Assembly: GCF_003097495.1 (NCBI RefSeq)
Contig: NZ_QEOP01000006.1
Span: 1-64,000 of the forward strand
DNA length: 64,000 nucleotides
DNA from: Amnibacterium flavum
GTDB lineage: Bacteria; Actinomycetota; Actinomycetes; Actinomycetales; Microbacteriaceae
Direction: 5' to 3'
Shown here: positions 23,710 to 32,554 of the stretch, in pieces
Layout of the letters: every line of letters begins with the position of its first letter
Numbering within the stretch: position 1 is the stretch's first letter
Notes under the pieces: generated by a model
Seen by the model: only the letters and a program-made list of their open reading frames with translations
What the model was told of the DNA's origin: nothing
The model's database searches: none
Translations under genes and position numbers: made by a program

Positions 23710-25989
23710 TTAGACGGTTTCCAGCGTCCGAAGACGTCTGGTGGCCGTGGGATGGTCGCCGAGGTGACTGGTCGATTGGAAGCGGCGTAGCCGAAGGCTG
23801 TTGGTGACAACGAAGACGGAGGAGAACGCCATCGCGGCGCCGGCAAGTAGCGGGTTGAGTAGACCGAGCATGGCGACGGGGATCGCTGCGACGTTGTATG
23901 CGAAGGCCCAGAAGAGGTTCCCCTTGATGATGCTGAGGGTTTGCCGGGCTAGTCGGATAGCGTCCGCGACTGCGACGAGGTCGCCGCTGACGATGGTGAT
24001 ATCGCTGGCGGCGATCGCTGCGTCTGTTCCGCCTCCCATGGCAAGGCCGAGGTCTGCTGCGGAGAGAGCTGCCGCGTCGTTGACCCCGTCGCCGACCATC
24101 GCCACTACTCGTCCCTGGCTTTGCAGTGCGCGGATGGCGTCGAGTTTGTCCTGCGGTGTGACTTCGGCGATGACCTGGTCGATGCCGACGGTCGCGGCGA
24201 CGGCGTGGGCGGCTCCTTGGTTGTCGCCGGTGAGCAGTACCGGGGTCAGCCCCATCCTCTTGAACAGTGCGATCGCCTCGGCAGAGGTGGTTTTGATGGT
24301 GTCAGCGACGGCGACGAGTCCCAACGGTTTGCCGTTCACGGCGACGGCGGTGACGGTAGCACCCTTGCACTCAAGTTCAAGGGCCTCCGCCTGCAACTCC
24401 TCCGGAAATGTGATGGCCCACTGTTCGTCGAGCCAGGCGAGTCGACCGGCCGCTATTAACCGCCCATCGACCACTGCTTGCACCCCTCGCCCAGGGTGGG
24501 AGGCGAAGTGCTCCAGTGTCGGCATCGGGCCGTTGTAGGCGGCGGTGATAGCCCGCGCGATGGGATGCTCCGAGCCGTGTTCCACGGCTGCGGCCGCTTC
24601 GATCAACCTCTCGGCGGTGTGCCCGGGTGCGGGTCGGGTGACGGTGACGGTCATCGCTCCGGTCGTGACGGTGCCGGTCTTGTCCAGCACGATGGTGTCC
24701 ACCTGGCGGGTCTGCTCGAGCACCTGCGGCCCGCGGATCAGGATCCCGAGTTGGGATCCGCGCCCAGTTCCCACCAGCAAGGCGGTGGGCGTTGCAAGAC
24801 CCAGCGCGCACGGGCAGGCGATGATCAGGGTGGCGACCGCGGCGGTGAAGGCGAGCTCGGCCGGTGCCCCGGTGGCCAGCCAGCCGATGAACGCCACTAT
24901 CGCCAACACGATTACGACGGGTACGAAGATTCCCGACACCCGGTCGGCCAGGCGCTGGACCTGCGCCTTACCGGTTTGGGCATCTTCCATCAGTCGGCCG
25001 ATGCGGGCCAGTTCGGTGTCCGAGCCGACGCGGGCGATCTCGACCACGAGAAGCCCTCCCACGTTGACAGTCGCGCCGACAACGCGATCGCCGATGCTCA
25101 CTTCGCGGGGAACCGATTCGCCGGTCAGCAGGCTGGTGTCCACCGCTGAGCTGCCCTCGACTACGAGTCCGTCCGACGGGATCTTCTCTCCGGGCCGAAC
25201 GAGCACGCGGTCGCCGACGATGAGCGAAGCGACCGGGACACGCTGCTCAGTGCCGCTGGCCAGACGGGTGGCGTCCTTCGCGCCGAGTTCGAGAAGTGCT
25301 CGCAGTGCGGCAGAGGAGGACTTCTTCGCCCGTGCCTCCGCGTAGCGCCCCGCGAGGATGAACACTGTGACGGCTGCGGCCACTTCCAGGTATATTTCGC
25401 CCGCGCCGGCGCCTGGGGTACCCAGCAGAGAGAACGACATGTGCATCCCGGTCGCGCCCGCCATACCGAAGAAAAGGGCGTACAGCGACCAGCCGAATGC
25501 GGCGAGTACTCCAACGCTGATGAGCGTGTCCATGGTCGCGGCGCCGTGACGGGCATTGACCGCGGCGGCCCGGTGGAATGGCCAGGCCCCCCATACCGCG
25601 ACCGGCGCGGCAAGGGTCAGAGCGAGCCATTGCCAGTTCGGGAACTGCAGCGCCGGGATCATTGAGAGGACCGCCACCGGAACGGCCAGGATGGTACTGA
25701 TGATCAACCGCTGCCGGAGGGTGGCCAGCTCATCGACGGGAGCGGTTTCGCGCTCCCCTGTTTCCGTCTGCGGCGGGGTTGGTAGCGCCGCGGTATAGCC
25801 AGCGGCCTCCACTGCGGCGATTAGCGCCTGGGGATCGAGGTCGGTCTCGGCGCGCACTCGTGCCTTCTCGGTGGCATAGTTCACGCTCGCTTCCACCCCA
25901 GGAAGCTTGTTCAGCTTGCGTTCGATGCGATTCGCGCAGGACGCGCAGGTCATCCCACCGATGTCGAGCTCGACATCGGTGACGGTCAT
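23710..25989 (-). CDS. copA: Copper-transporting P1B ATPase, CopA type
   Basis: A 759-residue Cu(I)-export ATPase. It has one N-terminal heavy-metal domain with GMTCASC (Cys15, Cys18), a CPC membrane motif (IACPCALG), [16 protein letters not shown] dipeptide (SEHPIARA) and [10 protein letters not shown]. Eight hydrophobic segments are expected. The start overlaps the copZ stop (ATGA), so chaperone and pump are made together. It should pump Cu(I) from the cytosol and be de-repressed by CsoR. Confidence 0.96.
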   Translation of the reverse strand: MTVTDVELDIGGMTCASCANRIERKLNKLPGVEASVNYATEKARVRAETDLDPQALIAAVEAAGYTAALPTPPQTETGERETAPVDELATLRQRLIISTILAVPVAVLSMIPALQFPNWQWLALTLAAPVAVWGAWPFHRAAAVNARHGAATMDTLISVGVLAAFGWSLYALFFGMAGATGMHMSFSLLGTPGAGAGEIYLEVAAAVTVFILAGRYAEARAKKSSSAALRALLELGAKDATRLASGTEQRVPVASLIVGDRVLVRPGEKIPSDGLVVEGSSAVDTSLLTGESVPREVSIGDRVVGATVNVGGLLVVEIARVGSDTELARIGRLMEDAQTGKAQVQRLADRVSGIFVPVVIVLAIVAFIGWLATGAPAELAFTAAVATLIIACPCALGLATPTALLVGTGRGSQLGILIRGPQVLEQTRQVDTIVLDKTGTVTTGAMTVTVTRPAPGHTAERLIEAAAAVEHGSEHPIARAITAAYNGPMPTLEHFASHPGRGVQAVVDGRLIAAGRLAWLDEQWAITFPEELQAEALELECKGATVTAVAVNGKPLGLVAVADTIKTTSAEAIALFKRMGLTPVLLTGDNQGAAHAVAATVGIDQVIAEVTPQDKLDAIRALQSQGRVVAMVGDGVNDAAALSAADLGLAMGGGTDAAIAASDITIVSGDLVAVADAIRLARQTLSIIKGNLFWAFAYNVAAIPVAMLGLLNPLLAGAAMAFSSVFVVTNSLRLRRFQSTSHLGDHPTATRRLRTLETV

Positions 25990-26303
25990 GATCTGTTACC
26001 GACCACGCTGTAGCCGGCCTCCTCGATCGCGGCCCGTATCGCGGCCGGGTCGATGGGGGTGGTGCTGGCCACAGTCACTTTCGAGGCACCTCCGGCATTG
26101 AGGTCGACGGTCACGTTTTCGACACCGTTGAGCGCTGTCACCTCTTCGGTCACGCTCATCACACAGTGCGAGCAGGTCATTCCCTCGACAAGGACGTCGG
26201 TGCTGATGGTCGACGCTTCGGTCGGGGCCTGAGACGCGGAGGTGTGGTGGCCGCAGTGGCAGCCTGAGTTGGCGTCGGTGAGTCCCAAGTCGTGGTGGCT
26301 CAT
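25986..26303 (-). CDS. copZ: Heavy-metal-associated domain copper chaperone (CopZ-like)
   Basis: A 105-residue protein. A Cys/His-rich N-terminal extension (NSGCHCGHH) of about 35 residues precedes a ferredoxin-like HMA domain with GMTCSHC (Cys44, Cys47). Standard CopZ is about 68 residues, so the extension may add a second metal site. The ATG at 26303 follows an AAGAAAGGT ribosome binding site. It is coupled to copA and delivers Cu(I) to it by inference. Confidence 0.92.
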   Translation of the reverse strand: MSHHDLGLTDANSGCHCGHHTSASQAPTEASTISTDVLVEGMTCSHCVMSVTEEVTALNGVENVTVDLNAGGASKVTVASTTPIDPAAIRAAIEEAGYSVVGNRS

Positions 26304-26331
26304 GGTGTGACCTTTCTTGTGGTGTCGATGA

Positions 26332-26613
26332 TTAAGAACGGACCAGGCGGGCAATTGCTGCGCTTGCTTCGCGCACCTTCTCTTCTGCGACGGCTCCGCC
26401 TTGCTGGGTGGCCTCGGCGACGCAGTGGCTGAGGTGGTCATCCAGGAGTGCCAGCGCAACGGTTTCCAGCGCCTTCGTGACGGCCGAGACCTGAGTGAGG
26501 ATGTCGATGCAGTAGACGTCCTTTTCGACCATCCCTTGGATTCCCCGCACCTGGCCCTCTGCTCGGCGTAGCCGCTTGAGCATCTCGTCTTTGTGGTCGA
26601 CGTACCCGTTCAC
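26332..26613 (-). CDS. csoR: CsoR family copper-sensing repressor
   Basis: A 93-residue all-helical repressor. Cys35, His60 and Cys64 correspond to Mycobacterium tuberculosis CsoR Cys36, His61 and Cys65, the Cu(I) ligands. The first-helix RLRRAEGQVRGIQGMV is the family signature. It is the first gene of the operon csoR-copZ-copA-YHS-copB, and an operator lies just upstream. Confidence 0.96.
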   Translation of the reverse strand: MNGYVDHKDEMLKRLRRAEGQVRGIQGMVEKDVYCIDILTQVSAVTKALETVALALLDDHLSHCVAEATQQGGAVAEEKVREASAAIARLVRS

Positions 26614-26630
26614 ATGAACTCCTTATACCC

Positions 26631-26647
26631 ATACCCCGCAGGGGTAT
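26631..26647. promoter_or_regulatory. CsoR operator
   Basis: ATACCCC-GCA-GGGGTAT, a perfect 7-3-7 inverted repeat 18 bases upstream of the csoR start. G/C-rich tracts flanked by TAT are the known CsoR operator style. It should control the whole copper operon. Confidence 0.85.
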
Positions 26648-26692
26648 AAACGTACGTCTAGCGCGCGTATTCCGCAAGAGGAGCCAGTTGGG

Positions 26693-27928
26693 CTAGAGAG
26701 TGACGCCGCGCCCGGACATGAAGGGTTGCGGGTCGATGCGGGCACCGTCGACGCGGGTTTCGAAGTGGAGGTGGCAGCCGCTGGATGCGCCCGTGCTACC
26801 GACCAGGGCGACGGGTTGGCCTGCCTCGACACGGTCGCCTCGGTTGACGAGGAGTTCGCTGTTGTGGGCGTATCCGGTCTGGACTCCGCTGCCGTGGTCG
26901 ATGAGAACCCAGTTACCGTAGGTGCCGAGCCATCCGGCGTAGTCGACGGTGCCTGCCGAGGCGGCATAGACGGTCACGCCGCAGCCGGCGGCTATGTCGG
27001 TTCCGTAGTGGAAGGCGCCAACGCCGGCGGCGGGTCGGACAGGGCGGGGTCCGAAGACATCGCTGATCCATCCGGAGACGGGCAGGGACCAGCCTTGGTC
27101 ATTGAGCTGTCCCCGATCGCTCGGCGAGGGAGCGGCCACCGCTCGTGCTGCCTCTTCGGCTTGTCGCCCCTTCTCATAGTCGGCCTCGGTGGCCTGGCGG
27201 TTTTCGTTCAGAACCGCAAGCTGGGCGTCGAGTTGAGCGCGGTTGTTCTGTTGCTCCTGCCGACTCGCCTCGAGAGCTTCGTTCGCGGCGATCGCCTCAT
27301 CAAGCGCCGCATTGGTCTTCTCAGCCATTTTCTTCAGCTCGTTTTGCGCCACTACCGCTTGGGCGGTCAGCGCTCCGGCCGCTCTCGCTTTGGTCGAGGC
27401 CGTTGTCTGGAGGGCGTCCATTTTGCCCGCCAGATCAGTCAACGATCCGAGCCGAGAGAGGAACATATCGGCGTCCCCGGGGTCGAGGATCAGTCCCAGG
27501 CTGGGATCTGTACCGCCGGACCGGGTGAGCGATGCCGCGACTCGGCCAGCTTGCTGTTTCGCTCCGCTGGCCTCAGCGGTTGCCTTGTCGGCTTCTGCCT
27601 GCAGCCTGCCGGCGTCAAAGGTGGCTTCGTCGAGTGCGCCCTGTGCCTTCTCGTATGCGGCGGCGCGGCGCTCCTGGAGCCGCTGCCCTTCCTCAACCAG
27701 CCGGTCGAGGTCTGCGATGAGAGCGGCGATCTGGGCGATCTGCGCTTGTTTGGCGGCTTCGTCCTGTCGAGCCTGTTCCACCTCGCTCCAGCTCGGATAC
27801 TCAACCGCGGCTGCTTGACTGGTCGGCTGCACAATCGGCGCCATGAGAACCAGGGCGAGGACCGCTCCCCCCGCGATGAGGGCTCGATGGCGTTGATTTC
27901 CGCTGCGGGATGAGCCTCCCATCATCAT
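26693..27928 (-). CDS. Exported coiled-coil M23 peptidase (long type, module A)
   Basis: A 411-residue secreted protein. A signal/anchor helix (VLALVLMAPIVQP) precedes EYPSWSEVEQAR, then a long coiled coil at about 45-270, then a LytM/M23 domain at about 285-405 with zinc ligands in FHYGTDIAAG and CHLHFE. Two cysteines (AAGCG and SSGCH) flank the active site and could form a disulphide. The layout resembles EnvC/NlpD-type and RipA-partner murein hydrolases. The ATG at 27926-27928 overlaps the upstream M23 stop. A paralogue lies at 57427-58638. Confidence 0.88.
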   Translation of the reverse strand: MMMGGSSRSGNQRHRALIAGGAVLALVLMAPIVQPTSQAAAVEYPSWSEVEQARQDEAAKQAQIAQIAALIADLDRLVEEGQRLQERRAAAYEKAQGALDEATFDAGRLQAEADKATAEASGAKQQAGRVAASLTRSGGTDPSLGLILDPGDADMFLSRLGSLTDLAGKMDALQTTASTKARAAGALTAQAVVAQNELKKMAEKTNAALDEAIAANEALEASRQEQQNNRAQLDAQLAVLNENRQATEADYEKGRQAEEAARAVAAPSPSDRGQLNDQGWSLPVSGWISDVFGPRPVRPAAGVGAFHYGTDIAAGCGVTVYAASAGTVDYAGWLGTYGNWVLIDHGSGVQTGYAHNSELLVNRGDRVEAGQPVALVGSTGASSGCHLHFETRVDGARIDPQPFMSGRGVTL

Positions 27929-28746
27929 TGCGCGCCGACTCGTTCGGTGAGCCATGCGTAGGGGTCGACCGCGGTGCCTTCGATATGGATCTCGAGATGC
28001 AGGTGGGGTCCGGTGCTCTGACCCGTGCTTCCGACGTTGCCCACCTGCTGGCCCACCTCGACTTGCTGGCCGGGCTCGAGCAGCAGAGACCCTTCCGCCA
28101 TGTGCGCGTACACGCTAGTGATGGTTTGCCCATCGATCACGTGCTCGATAGAGGCATAGACCCCCAAACCACCATCGTCGTAAGAGGAGACATCCCGCAC
28201 CACTCCGGCGGCTATTGCCTGGATGGGGGTGTTGCGACCGGGGTTCATGTCGATGCCGTCGTGGAAGCTCGAACAGCCGGAGCAGGGCGGAACACGGGGG
28301 CCGAAGTCGGTGCTGATAGGCACTCCCATCAGGAACGGCCATTGGATTGGTGACGAGGAGTCGTTGATGAAGGTCGCCGCTGTTTGGGCGTAGGCACCCG
28401 GAACCCGCTCCTGAACTTTCTCGACGGTGTATGAATCGCGGATGATGGCCTGCTCCTCGAAAGAGCCAGCGAGGAGCTGCTGCGCCCCGGCAACTGAGAC
28501 CGTCTGAGGTCCCTCCGTTGACACGGCCGTGTAGGCCATGGCCGGTAGTGCGTAGGTGAGTATCAGTGCGCCGGTGGCTACTAGCACAGCCGGGCCCTTG
28601 AGGCGCTTGAGAACTGAGACTGGACGCTGGTTCTGAGCGCCAGGCCGGGATGCGAGCGGCGGGGTACGACGTTTAGTGGCGGCACGAAGGGATCGGCGAC
28701 TGACCGTCCCCGCTGAGCTCGATGAAAGAGGTGCTACGGATTTCAC
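27925..28746 (-). CDS. Exported M23 peptidase with CxxC loop (short type, module A)
   Basis: About 273 residues. A hydrophobic signal segment (GPAVLVATGALILTYALPAMA) is followed by a helical linker and a C-terminal M23 domain with SFHDGIDMN and GPHLHLEIH zinc motifs. Just before the first ligand is CSGC, a CxxC insertion also present (as CNGC) in the paralogue at 55312-56160. No clear ribosome binding site is visible; a GTG at 28744-28746 is the best in-frame start, but a few bases either way are possible. Confidence 0.82.
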   Translation of the reverse strand: MKSVAPLSSSSAGTVSRRSLRAATKRRTPPLASRPGAQNQRPVSVLKRLKGPAVLVATGALILTYALPAMAYTAVSTEGPQTVSVAGAQQLLAGSFEEQAIIRDSYTVEKVQERVPGAYAQTAATFINDSSSPIQWPFLMGVPISTDFGPRVPPCSGCSSFHDGIDMNPGRNTPIQAIAAGVVRDVSSYDDGGLGVYASIEHVIDGQTITSVYAHMAEGSLLLEPGQQVEVGQQVGNVGSTGQSTGPHLHLEIHIEGTAVDPYAWLTERVGAQ

Positions 28747-28844
28747 AGAAGGGGTGCATTTCTCGTGAAGCGCCCGCGACAGAGCAGGCGCAATGAACTG
28801 GGGACAAGCAGTCGTCACCGGGAGGCGACAATCAACGCTTGTTC

Positions 28845-29264
28845 TCAGATACGAGCGATGCAGAGAGTGAGAAGGGAGGGTCCGGCAGGTAGCGGGATGG
28901 GGGGCGCTTTCGACGCCAAGAACAGCACTGCGCGATGGATGCGAGAGATGACTGTGGTTGGGCGACGGAGCGCGGCCCGAACGACGAGAACTAGTGCGAG
29001 GGCACACCCCAGAGCCGCTAATGCGCAGGCGGCAAGGCAGTCGGCGCAGTCGGCGCTGAGCACGGTTTCGGCGGCGCTTGTCTCAGCCGCGTGACCATGG
29101 GCTTCAACGGCGACGCTCGCTTCGGCGCCGTGGTCGTGGTGGCCGCCTGTGGAGTGAACGGCTAGTGCTGCAGCCAGCAAGCCCATTGCTGCCAACCCGA
29201 CTAGCAGGGTCGCCCATATGGTTCCGAGATGTTCCCGGAACCTGGGGGTTGAGACCGCTTTCAT
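28845..29264 (-). CDS. DUF6153 family small membrane protein (copy 2)
   Basis: A 139-residue protein. It has helix TLLVGLAAMGLLAAALAVH, a His-rich external loop (GGHHDHG), a cysteine-rich second helix (SADCADCLAACALAALGC) and a basic C-terminal tail ending in LCIARI. Same layout as copies at 20688 and 54794. It is the first gene of the minus-strand twin-M23 module. The ATG at 29264 is preferred for the GAGG upstream; 29294 and 29303 are alternatives. Confidence 0.75.
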   Translation of the reverse strand: MKAVSTPRFREHLGTIWATLLVGLAAMGLLAAALAVHSTGGHHDHGAEASVAVEAHGHAAETSAAETVLSADCADCLAACALAALGCALALVLVVRAALRRPTTVISRIHRAVLFLASKAPPIPLPAGPSLLTLCIARI

Positions 29265-29359
29265 GGGGCCTCGTTCAACGAGTGAGGTTGCCATGCGCGG
29301 CAAAGTCTATGACACGGGTGGGCCGCGTGTTGAGGTGGCTCTCGCGAGGGGTGGTTCTG

Positions 29360-29620
29360 CTATTGGCTGTAGATCTCGCGGCGGTGGGCGGCTCGGACGA
29401 CGGAAACGGTGAGTTCCGAGTCGAGTACGTCGTAGATGACTCGGTAGTCACCGATCCGGATACGCCATGCGGTCTGCTCGCCGACGAGCTTCTTCGCCCC
29501 GTGCGGGCGAGGATCCTCAGCGAGATCTTCTATCGCATCGAGGATTCGGTCGCGGTGCGGTCGGGGAAGCTTCTTCATCTGGCGCGCGGCCGCGGAGTTG
29601 AACTGAACCTGGTGGGTCAC
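29360..29620 (-). CDS. relE: RelE/ParE family toxin
   Basis: An 86-residue RelE-fold mRNA interferase. It has the KKLPRPHRDRILDAI basic helix, LAEDPRPHGAKKL loop, then WRIRIGDYRVIYDV and the C-terminal RRxIY segment, matching RelE toxins that cleave mRNA on the ribosome. The start overlaps the antitoxin stop by ATGA. It likely stabilises the plasmid. Confidence 0.9.
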   Translation of the reverse strand: MTHQVQFNSAAARQMKKLPRPHRDRILDAIEDLAEDPRPHGAKKLVGEQTAWRIRIGDYRVIYDVLDSELTVSVVRAAHRREIYSQ

Positions 29621-29880
29621 GAACCGAGGTCGGCACGCAGCTCTGTGAGCGAAACGCGGGAGCCGTCGTCGGCTGCTGTGGCCTCACGGTAGGCGGCGAC
29701 ATCCTGTGCCATTTCGAATTCCTCGAGGGCTTCGAGATCTGCAACGCTGATCACGACGGCGGCGAGCTTCCCATTGCGGGTGACTCCGATTCGTTCCCCC
29801 GCGTACATTGCGCGGCCGAGTACATCGGAGAGCTGATCGCGCAGTTCGCGAGTGCTGATGGCACTACTCATCGAATCCAT
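29617..29880 (-). CDS. Phd/YefM family antitoxin
   Basis: An 87-residue antitoxin with the Phd/YefM N-terminal fold (STRELRDQLSDVLGRA, then IGVTRNGKLAAVVIS) and a C-terminal toxin-neutralising tail. Coupled to relE. It probably autoregulates through the GTACAC/GTGTAC repeat upstream. Confidence 0.9.
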   Translation of the reverse strand: MDSMSSAISTRELRDQLSDVLGRAMYAGERIGVTRNGKLAAVVISVADLEALEEFEMAQDVAAYREATAADDGSRVSLTELRADLGS

Positions 29881-29882
29881 AC

Positions 29883-29913
29883 GTACACTATATCATCTAT
29901 GTCAATTGTGTAC
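29883..29913. promoter_or_regulatory. Toxin-antitoxin operator repeat
   Basis: GTACAC at 29883-29888 and GTGTAC at 29908-29913 form an inverted repeat around an AT-rich core just upstream of the antitoxin start. Phd/YefM complexes with RelE usually bind such sites. Confidence 0.55.
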
Positions 29914-30021
29914 ATAGTTGCTGCGGGTGTTCTGCCGATTGGTACGACAGCAAGGTTGCACCCTCGGGCAAGAGGGAGGGTACGGCGTCGCGCGCCGCTT
30001 CACGAACTGGGGTTTCCGCGG

Positions 30022-30336
30022 CTATGCGATCGGCGCCGTTGGGAGAGTAGGCGGCGGCGACAGTCGCTGGGGCGTCCTCTTCGGCGCACTCGTGGCGCGG
30101 ACGTAGCGATTGTGGACATCTTCGGCTGCGGCGAACAATCGACGGTAGTAGCCGAGATGCCTTCGATCTTCGAGTCGCTCCGCGTAGCTCACGGCCCGAT
30201 AGCCGACTTCCTCGCCGCGGCGCAGAATCGTGAGAATCGCGTAGGGGTCACCGTTAGGGGTTTTCAGCCACCACTCCCCCGGTTTTGGCTCGAACGCGGT
30301 GAGGATGGGGTGCCAGCCGCGCTGCGCGTCAGGCAT
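30022..30336 (-). CDS. Hypothetical protein
   Basis: A 104-residue protein, not recognised. It has a compact folded-looking core (EWWLKTPNGDPYAILTILRRGEEVGYRAV), an amphipathic helix with YYRRLFAAAEDVHNRYV, and a Pro-rich tail. Its start overlaps the 3' end of the preceding gene by 8 bases, suggesting an operon. A plus-strand reading of the same area has poor composition and is rejected. Confidence 0.55.
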   Translation of the reverse strand: MPDAQRGWHPILTAFEPKPGEWWLKTPNGDPYAILTILRRGEEVGYRAVSYAERLEDRRHLGYYRRLFAAAEDVHNRYVRATSAPKRTPQRLSPPPTLPTAPIA

Positions 30337-30631
30337 CGCGGGAAGGTTTACGTTCGACGGCGCCGGCCCATACCCAGACCCGGTGTGTCAAGCCGTTGCG
30401 TTCGGTGAACTCGACGAGGCAGGCGCGGTCGGTGTAGGCGATCACGCGGCCCTCGACCTGCACCGACTCTTCGGTGCGGAACGGTATCCAGGCGATGACG
30501 GCATTGGGGTCGGCGTCCCGAATCTCGTTTCCGATCTCGGTTGAGCTGAGGGATATCGGCTTTGGTCGGAGGACCGATTCAGCGATGGCGGCATAGGTGA
30601 TGTCGCTCCCGTATCGCTTGTTGACTCCCAC
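30329..30631 (-). CDS. Hypothetical protein, probably leaderless
   Basis: About 100 residues, unknown. It begins VGVNKRYGSDITYAAIAES and ends EFTERNGLTHRVWVWAGAVE, with a beta-rich middle. The GTG at 30629-30631 has no ribosome binding site but stands 7 bases after a TATATT -10-like box within paired TTCGAA sites, the arrangement of a leaderless transcript. Frames upstream run into the end of the 113-residue gene. Confidence 0.55.
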   Translation of the reverse strand: MGVNKRYGSDITYAAIAESVLRPKPISLSSTEIGNEIRDADPNAVIAWIPFRTEESVQVEGRVIAYTDRACLVEFTERNGLTHRVWVWAGAVERKPSRDA

Positions 30632-30633
30632 CT

Positions 30634-30652
30634 GTTCGAATATATGTTCGAA
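30634..30652. promoter_or_regulatory. Double TTCGAA promoter/operator
   Basis: GTTCGAA at 30634-30640 and again at 30646-30652, one DNA turn apart. Each is self-palindromic and together they flank the minus-strand TATATT box. This is a likely repressor-controlled promoter for the leaderless gene. Confidence 0.5.
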
Positions 30653-30707
30653 TGTCGGCGGGCGCGAGTTGAGGTTTGAACCGCCGCGCCCGACTGGTGG
30701 GGCGCTA

Positions 30708-31049
30708 TCAGTCGGAGCGGCCGCCGGAGGCGTCTTCCGAGCTGGCTCGGTTGTTGACGTCGTGTGCGGCTCGGAGGGCTCCGTCGGCTCCGTGGGCGTG
30801 GAGCTGCGCGACGACGAGGTGGTCGTGGGCTCCTTCTGGCACGCTGTCCGCGTCGACATTGTCGGTGTGCCAGGCGACGAGCTGCGAGTAGGTGGCGGCG
30901 AGGGATCGTTGCGCGGCGGCGAGTTCTGCGAGCACTTTGCCGGTGTCGGTGGGACGCGGAACATCGCGGATCGAGTGCGCGAGGGTGTGCGCGGCCTCTG
31001 CGAGCTGCTCGGCTAGTTGAAGCTGCCGGGCTTCCTGATTCGTCGACAT
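30708..31049 (-). CDS. 113-residue helical protein (paralogue 1)
   Basis: A 113-residue all-helical acidic protein of unknown function. The segment VLAELAAAQRSLAATYSQLVAW is closely matched by VLAALAEAENSLAKAYGQLSQW in an equal-length protein at 50073-50414, showing paralogy on this plasmid. It sits four bases after ssb and so probably shares its operon. It could be a single-strand DNA or transfer accessory protein, by context only. Confidence 0.65.
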   Translation of the reverse strand: MSTNQEARQLQLAEQLAEAAHTLAHSIRDVPRPTDTGKVLAELAAAQRSLAATYSQLVAWHTDNVDADSVPEGAHDHLVVAQLHAHGADGALRAAHDVNNRASSEDASGGRSD

Positions 31050-31053
31050 GACC

Positions 31054-31425
31054 TCACACGGGTCGATCTGCGTCGAGGCGCGCGTTGCGGGTAACGGTGA
31101 CGGTGGCGCGGGAGAGGTCGGCGGCGATCGTGTCGGCGTCGATGCTGCGACCGGACTTCCGGTTGCCTTCTTCTCCCCAGCTGACGGTGTGCTCACGTCC
31201 AACGACGACCACCGCGTCTCCCTTGCGCAGGGATGCGAGCACGTTCTGGCCGAGTTCGAACTTCGCTTCAACGAAGTGGGTGGTGGGGGTGTCGTGGCTG
31301 TGCCATTTGCCGCCCCGGTACTCCCCAGTGTTCTCGATGACTCGGAGTTTGACGATCTGGATGTTGCCGGCCTGGACGGCTTCGGGGTCGGCGGCGAGGT
31401 TCCCGGTGATGGTGCGAGTGGACAT
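31054..31425 (-). CDS. ssb: Single-stranded DNA-binding protein
   Basis: A 123-residue OB-fold protein: TGNLAADPEAV, FVEAKFELGQNVLASLRKGDAVVVVGR, then a C-terminal part without the acidic DDDIPF-type tail of chromosomal SSB, which is common for plasmid SSBs. A strong AAGGAGA lies before the ATG at 31425. The reading frame is open upstream for 101 more residues, so a longer fusion could also be made. It should coat single-stranded DNA during plasmid replication or transfer. Confidence 0.88.
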   Translation of the reverse strand: MSTRTITGNLAADPEAVQAGNIQIVKLRVIENTGEYRGGKWHSHDTPTTHFVEAKFELGQNVLASLRKGDAVVVVGREHTVSWGEEGNRKSGRSIDADTIAADLSRATVTVTRNARLDADRPV

Positions 31426-31728
31426 GATGGATCTCCTTTGATGAGTGCTGCTGTGTTGCGGGGCGGGGGTTTCTGCTGTGATGCCCCACGATTCGAGCGC
31501 CTGCGCCGGGGTCACCGGTGGCGGTGGCTGGAGTTGCTGCCGGAACCGCTCGACGTCGGCGGCGCTGGCCAGAGCTGCGGTCAGGGGCCGGCGGGTGTCG
31601 TTGAACGCGGCCGCGTAGTAGCGGTCCGCTTCGTCTTCGAGCCGCTCGATCTCGGCCTGCCGTGACGCGGCGCCATCGAGGAACCCTGCTTGATAGAGCG
31701 GGTGATCCTGGGGCCTGTCGATGCTCAT
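31426..31728 (-). CDS. Hypothetical N-terminal region in frame with ssb
   Basis: About 101 residues starting MSIDRPQDHPLYQAGFLDGAA, with a helix IERLEDEADRYYAAAF and a Pro-rich end. There is no stop between it and ssb, so translation from 31728 gives one 224-residue protein (31054-31728) unless ribosomes re-initiate. The start overlaps nrdH (ATGA). The composition resembles a small stand-alone protein of actinobacterial plasmids. A fusion or a lost stop codon are both possible. Confidence 0.6.
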
Positions 31729-31970
31729 TCGGTCGCCTTCAATGCTCGCGCGAGGCGGGCGATCTGGTCGGGGCGGAATCCGGACCAGTGGTCTTGCTCA
31801 CTCACCACAACGATGGGTGCCTGCATGTAGCCGAGGTCTTGCACGTACTCAAGCGCTGCATCGTTCACGCTGACGTCGACCACGGTGTACTCGATGCCTT
31901 CCTTGTCGAGGGCTCGATAAGTAGCGGTGCACTGCACGCACGAGGGCTTGCTATAGACGACCACGCTCAT
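31725..31970 (-). CDS. nrdH: Glutaredoxin-like NrdH redoxin
   Basis: An 81-residue glutaredoxin-fold protein. The active site is CVQC (Cys11, Cys14), and WSGFRPDQI near the C-terminus is the NrdH signature. It normally reduces class Ib ribonucleotide reductase using thioredoxin reductase. Here it leads an operon with ssb, suggesting support of nucleotide supply during plasmid replication. GGGAGAGAG precedes the ATG. Confidence 0.92.
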   Translation of the reverse strand: MSVVVYSKPSCVQCTATYRALDKEGIEYTVVDVSVNDAALEYVQDLGYMQAPIVVVSEQDHWSGFRPDQIARLARALKATE

Positions 31971-32359
31971 TGCTCTCTCCCTTCACCAACCGTTTTTCTT
32001 TGCCTGCCGGCACAAGAGGGAACTACGACGAGCAGAGGGTGAGGGAGCAACGGTCGTGGAATACCGGACCGCGCGAAGCGTCGGGAGGATATGCCGCGAA
32101 AGCCGTTGGCCCGGCCCGCAGCCGTCGTATCCTCGACAGCCGGACAGGACAAAGAAGCGTGCAGCGTGCTGGCTCACGCTAGGGCGCGCCGGACTCTCCC
32201 TGCTCCAGGTCATAACCCTCTATAGCGCGCCAGAGCGCCGCAGATCTACTGCACTCCTGCTGCGGCGTTCGCCTCGCGAACATGGGGCCGCCCTGACCGT
32301 TTCGAGGCGGCTTGTGGATGAATGGCGCGCGGGATGGGCGGCAGGGTCAGAATGCCGGT
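31971..32359. promoter_or_regulatory. Leader/intergenic region upstream of nrdH
   Basis: No convincing gene. The minus-strand leader just before nrdH contains GCAGGCAAAGAAAAACGG (31990-32010), closely resembling the leader of ardC (34893-34915), so both may share a regulator. No clear origin-type repeats were found in the rest. Confidence 0.4.
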
Positions 32360-32548
32360 ATGGGTGAGTTGATTCCGTTACGAGGTCCCGATAACTCGGG
32401 TGACTTCGCTGGGGACGAGTACTGGATGTCTTTCACGCTCGACAGTGAGGGAGCGCGCCGCTCCCCTATCGATGTCCCTCTGTCGCATGAGCCCGGAATC
32501 TCCTCAGTTGGGGGCGCTCTGTTCTCCGCGACGACGGAATCTGTCTAG
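32360..32548 (+). CDS. Possible small hypothetical protein
   Basis: A 62-residue reading frame beginning MGELIPLRGPDNSGDFAGDE. It is convergent with the partition partner gene and ends six bases from it. The ribosome binding site is weak. Composition looks protein-like but there is no family match I can name. Confidence 0.3.
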   Translation: MGELIPLRGPDNSGDFAGDEYWMSFTLDSEGARRSPIDVPLSHEPGISSVGGALFSATTESV

Positions 32549-32554
32549 ACGTAT

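Noticed and set aside
29899-30408. 169-residue plus-strand frame
   Set aside because: Opposite a more protein-like minus-strand gene (30022-30336); Arg-rich with no recognisable features.
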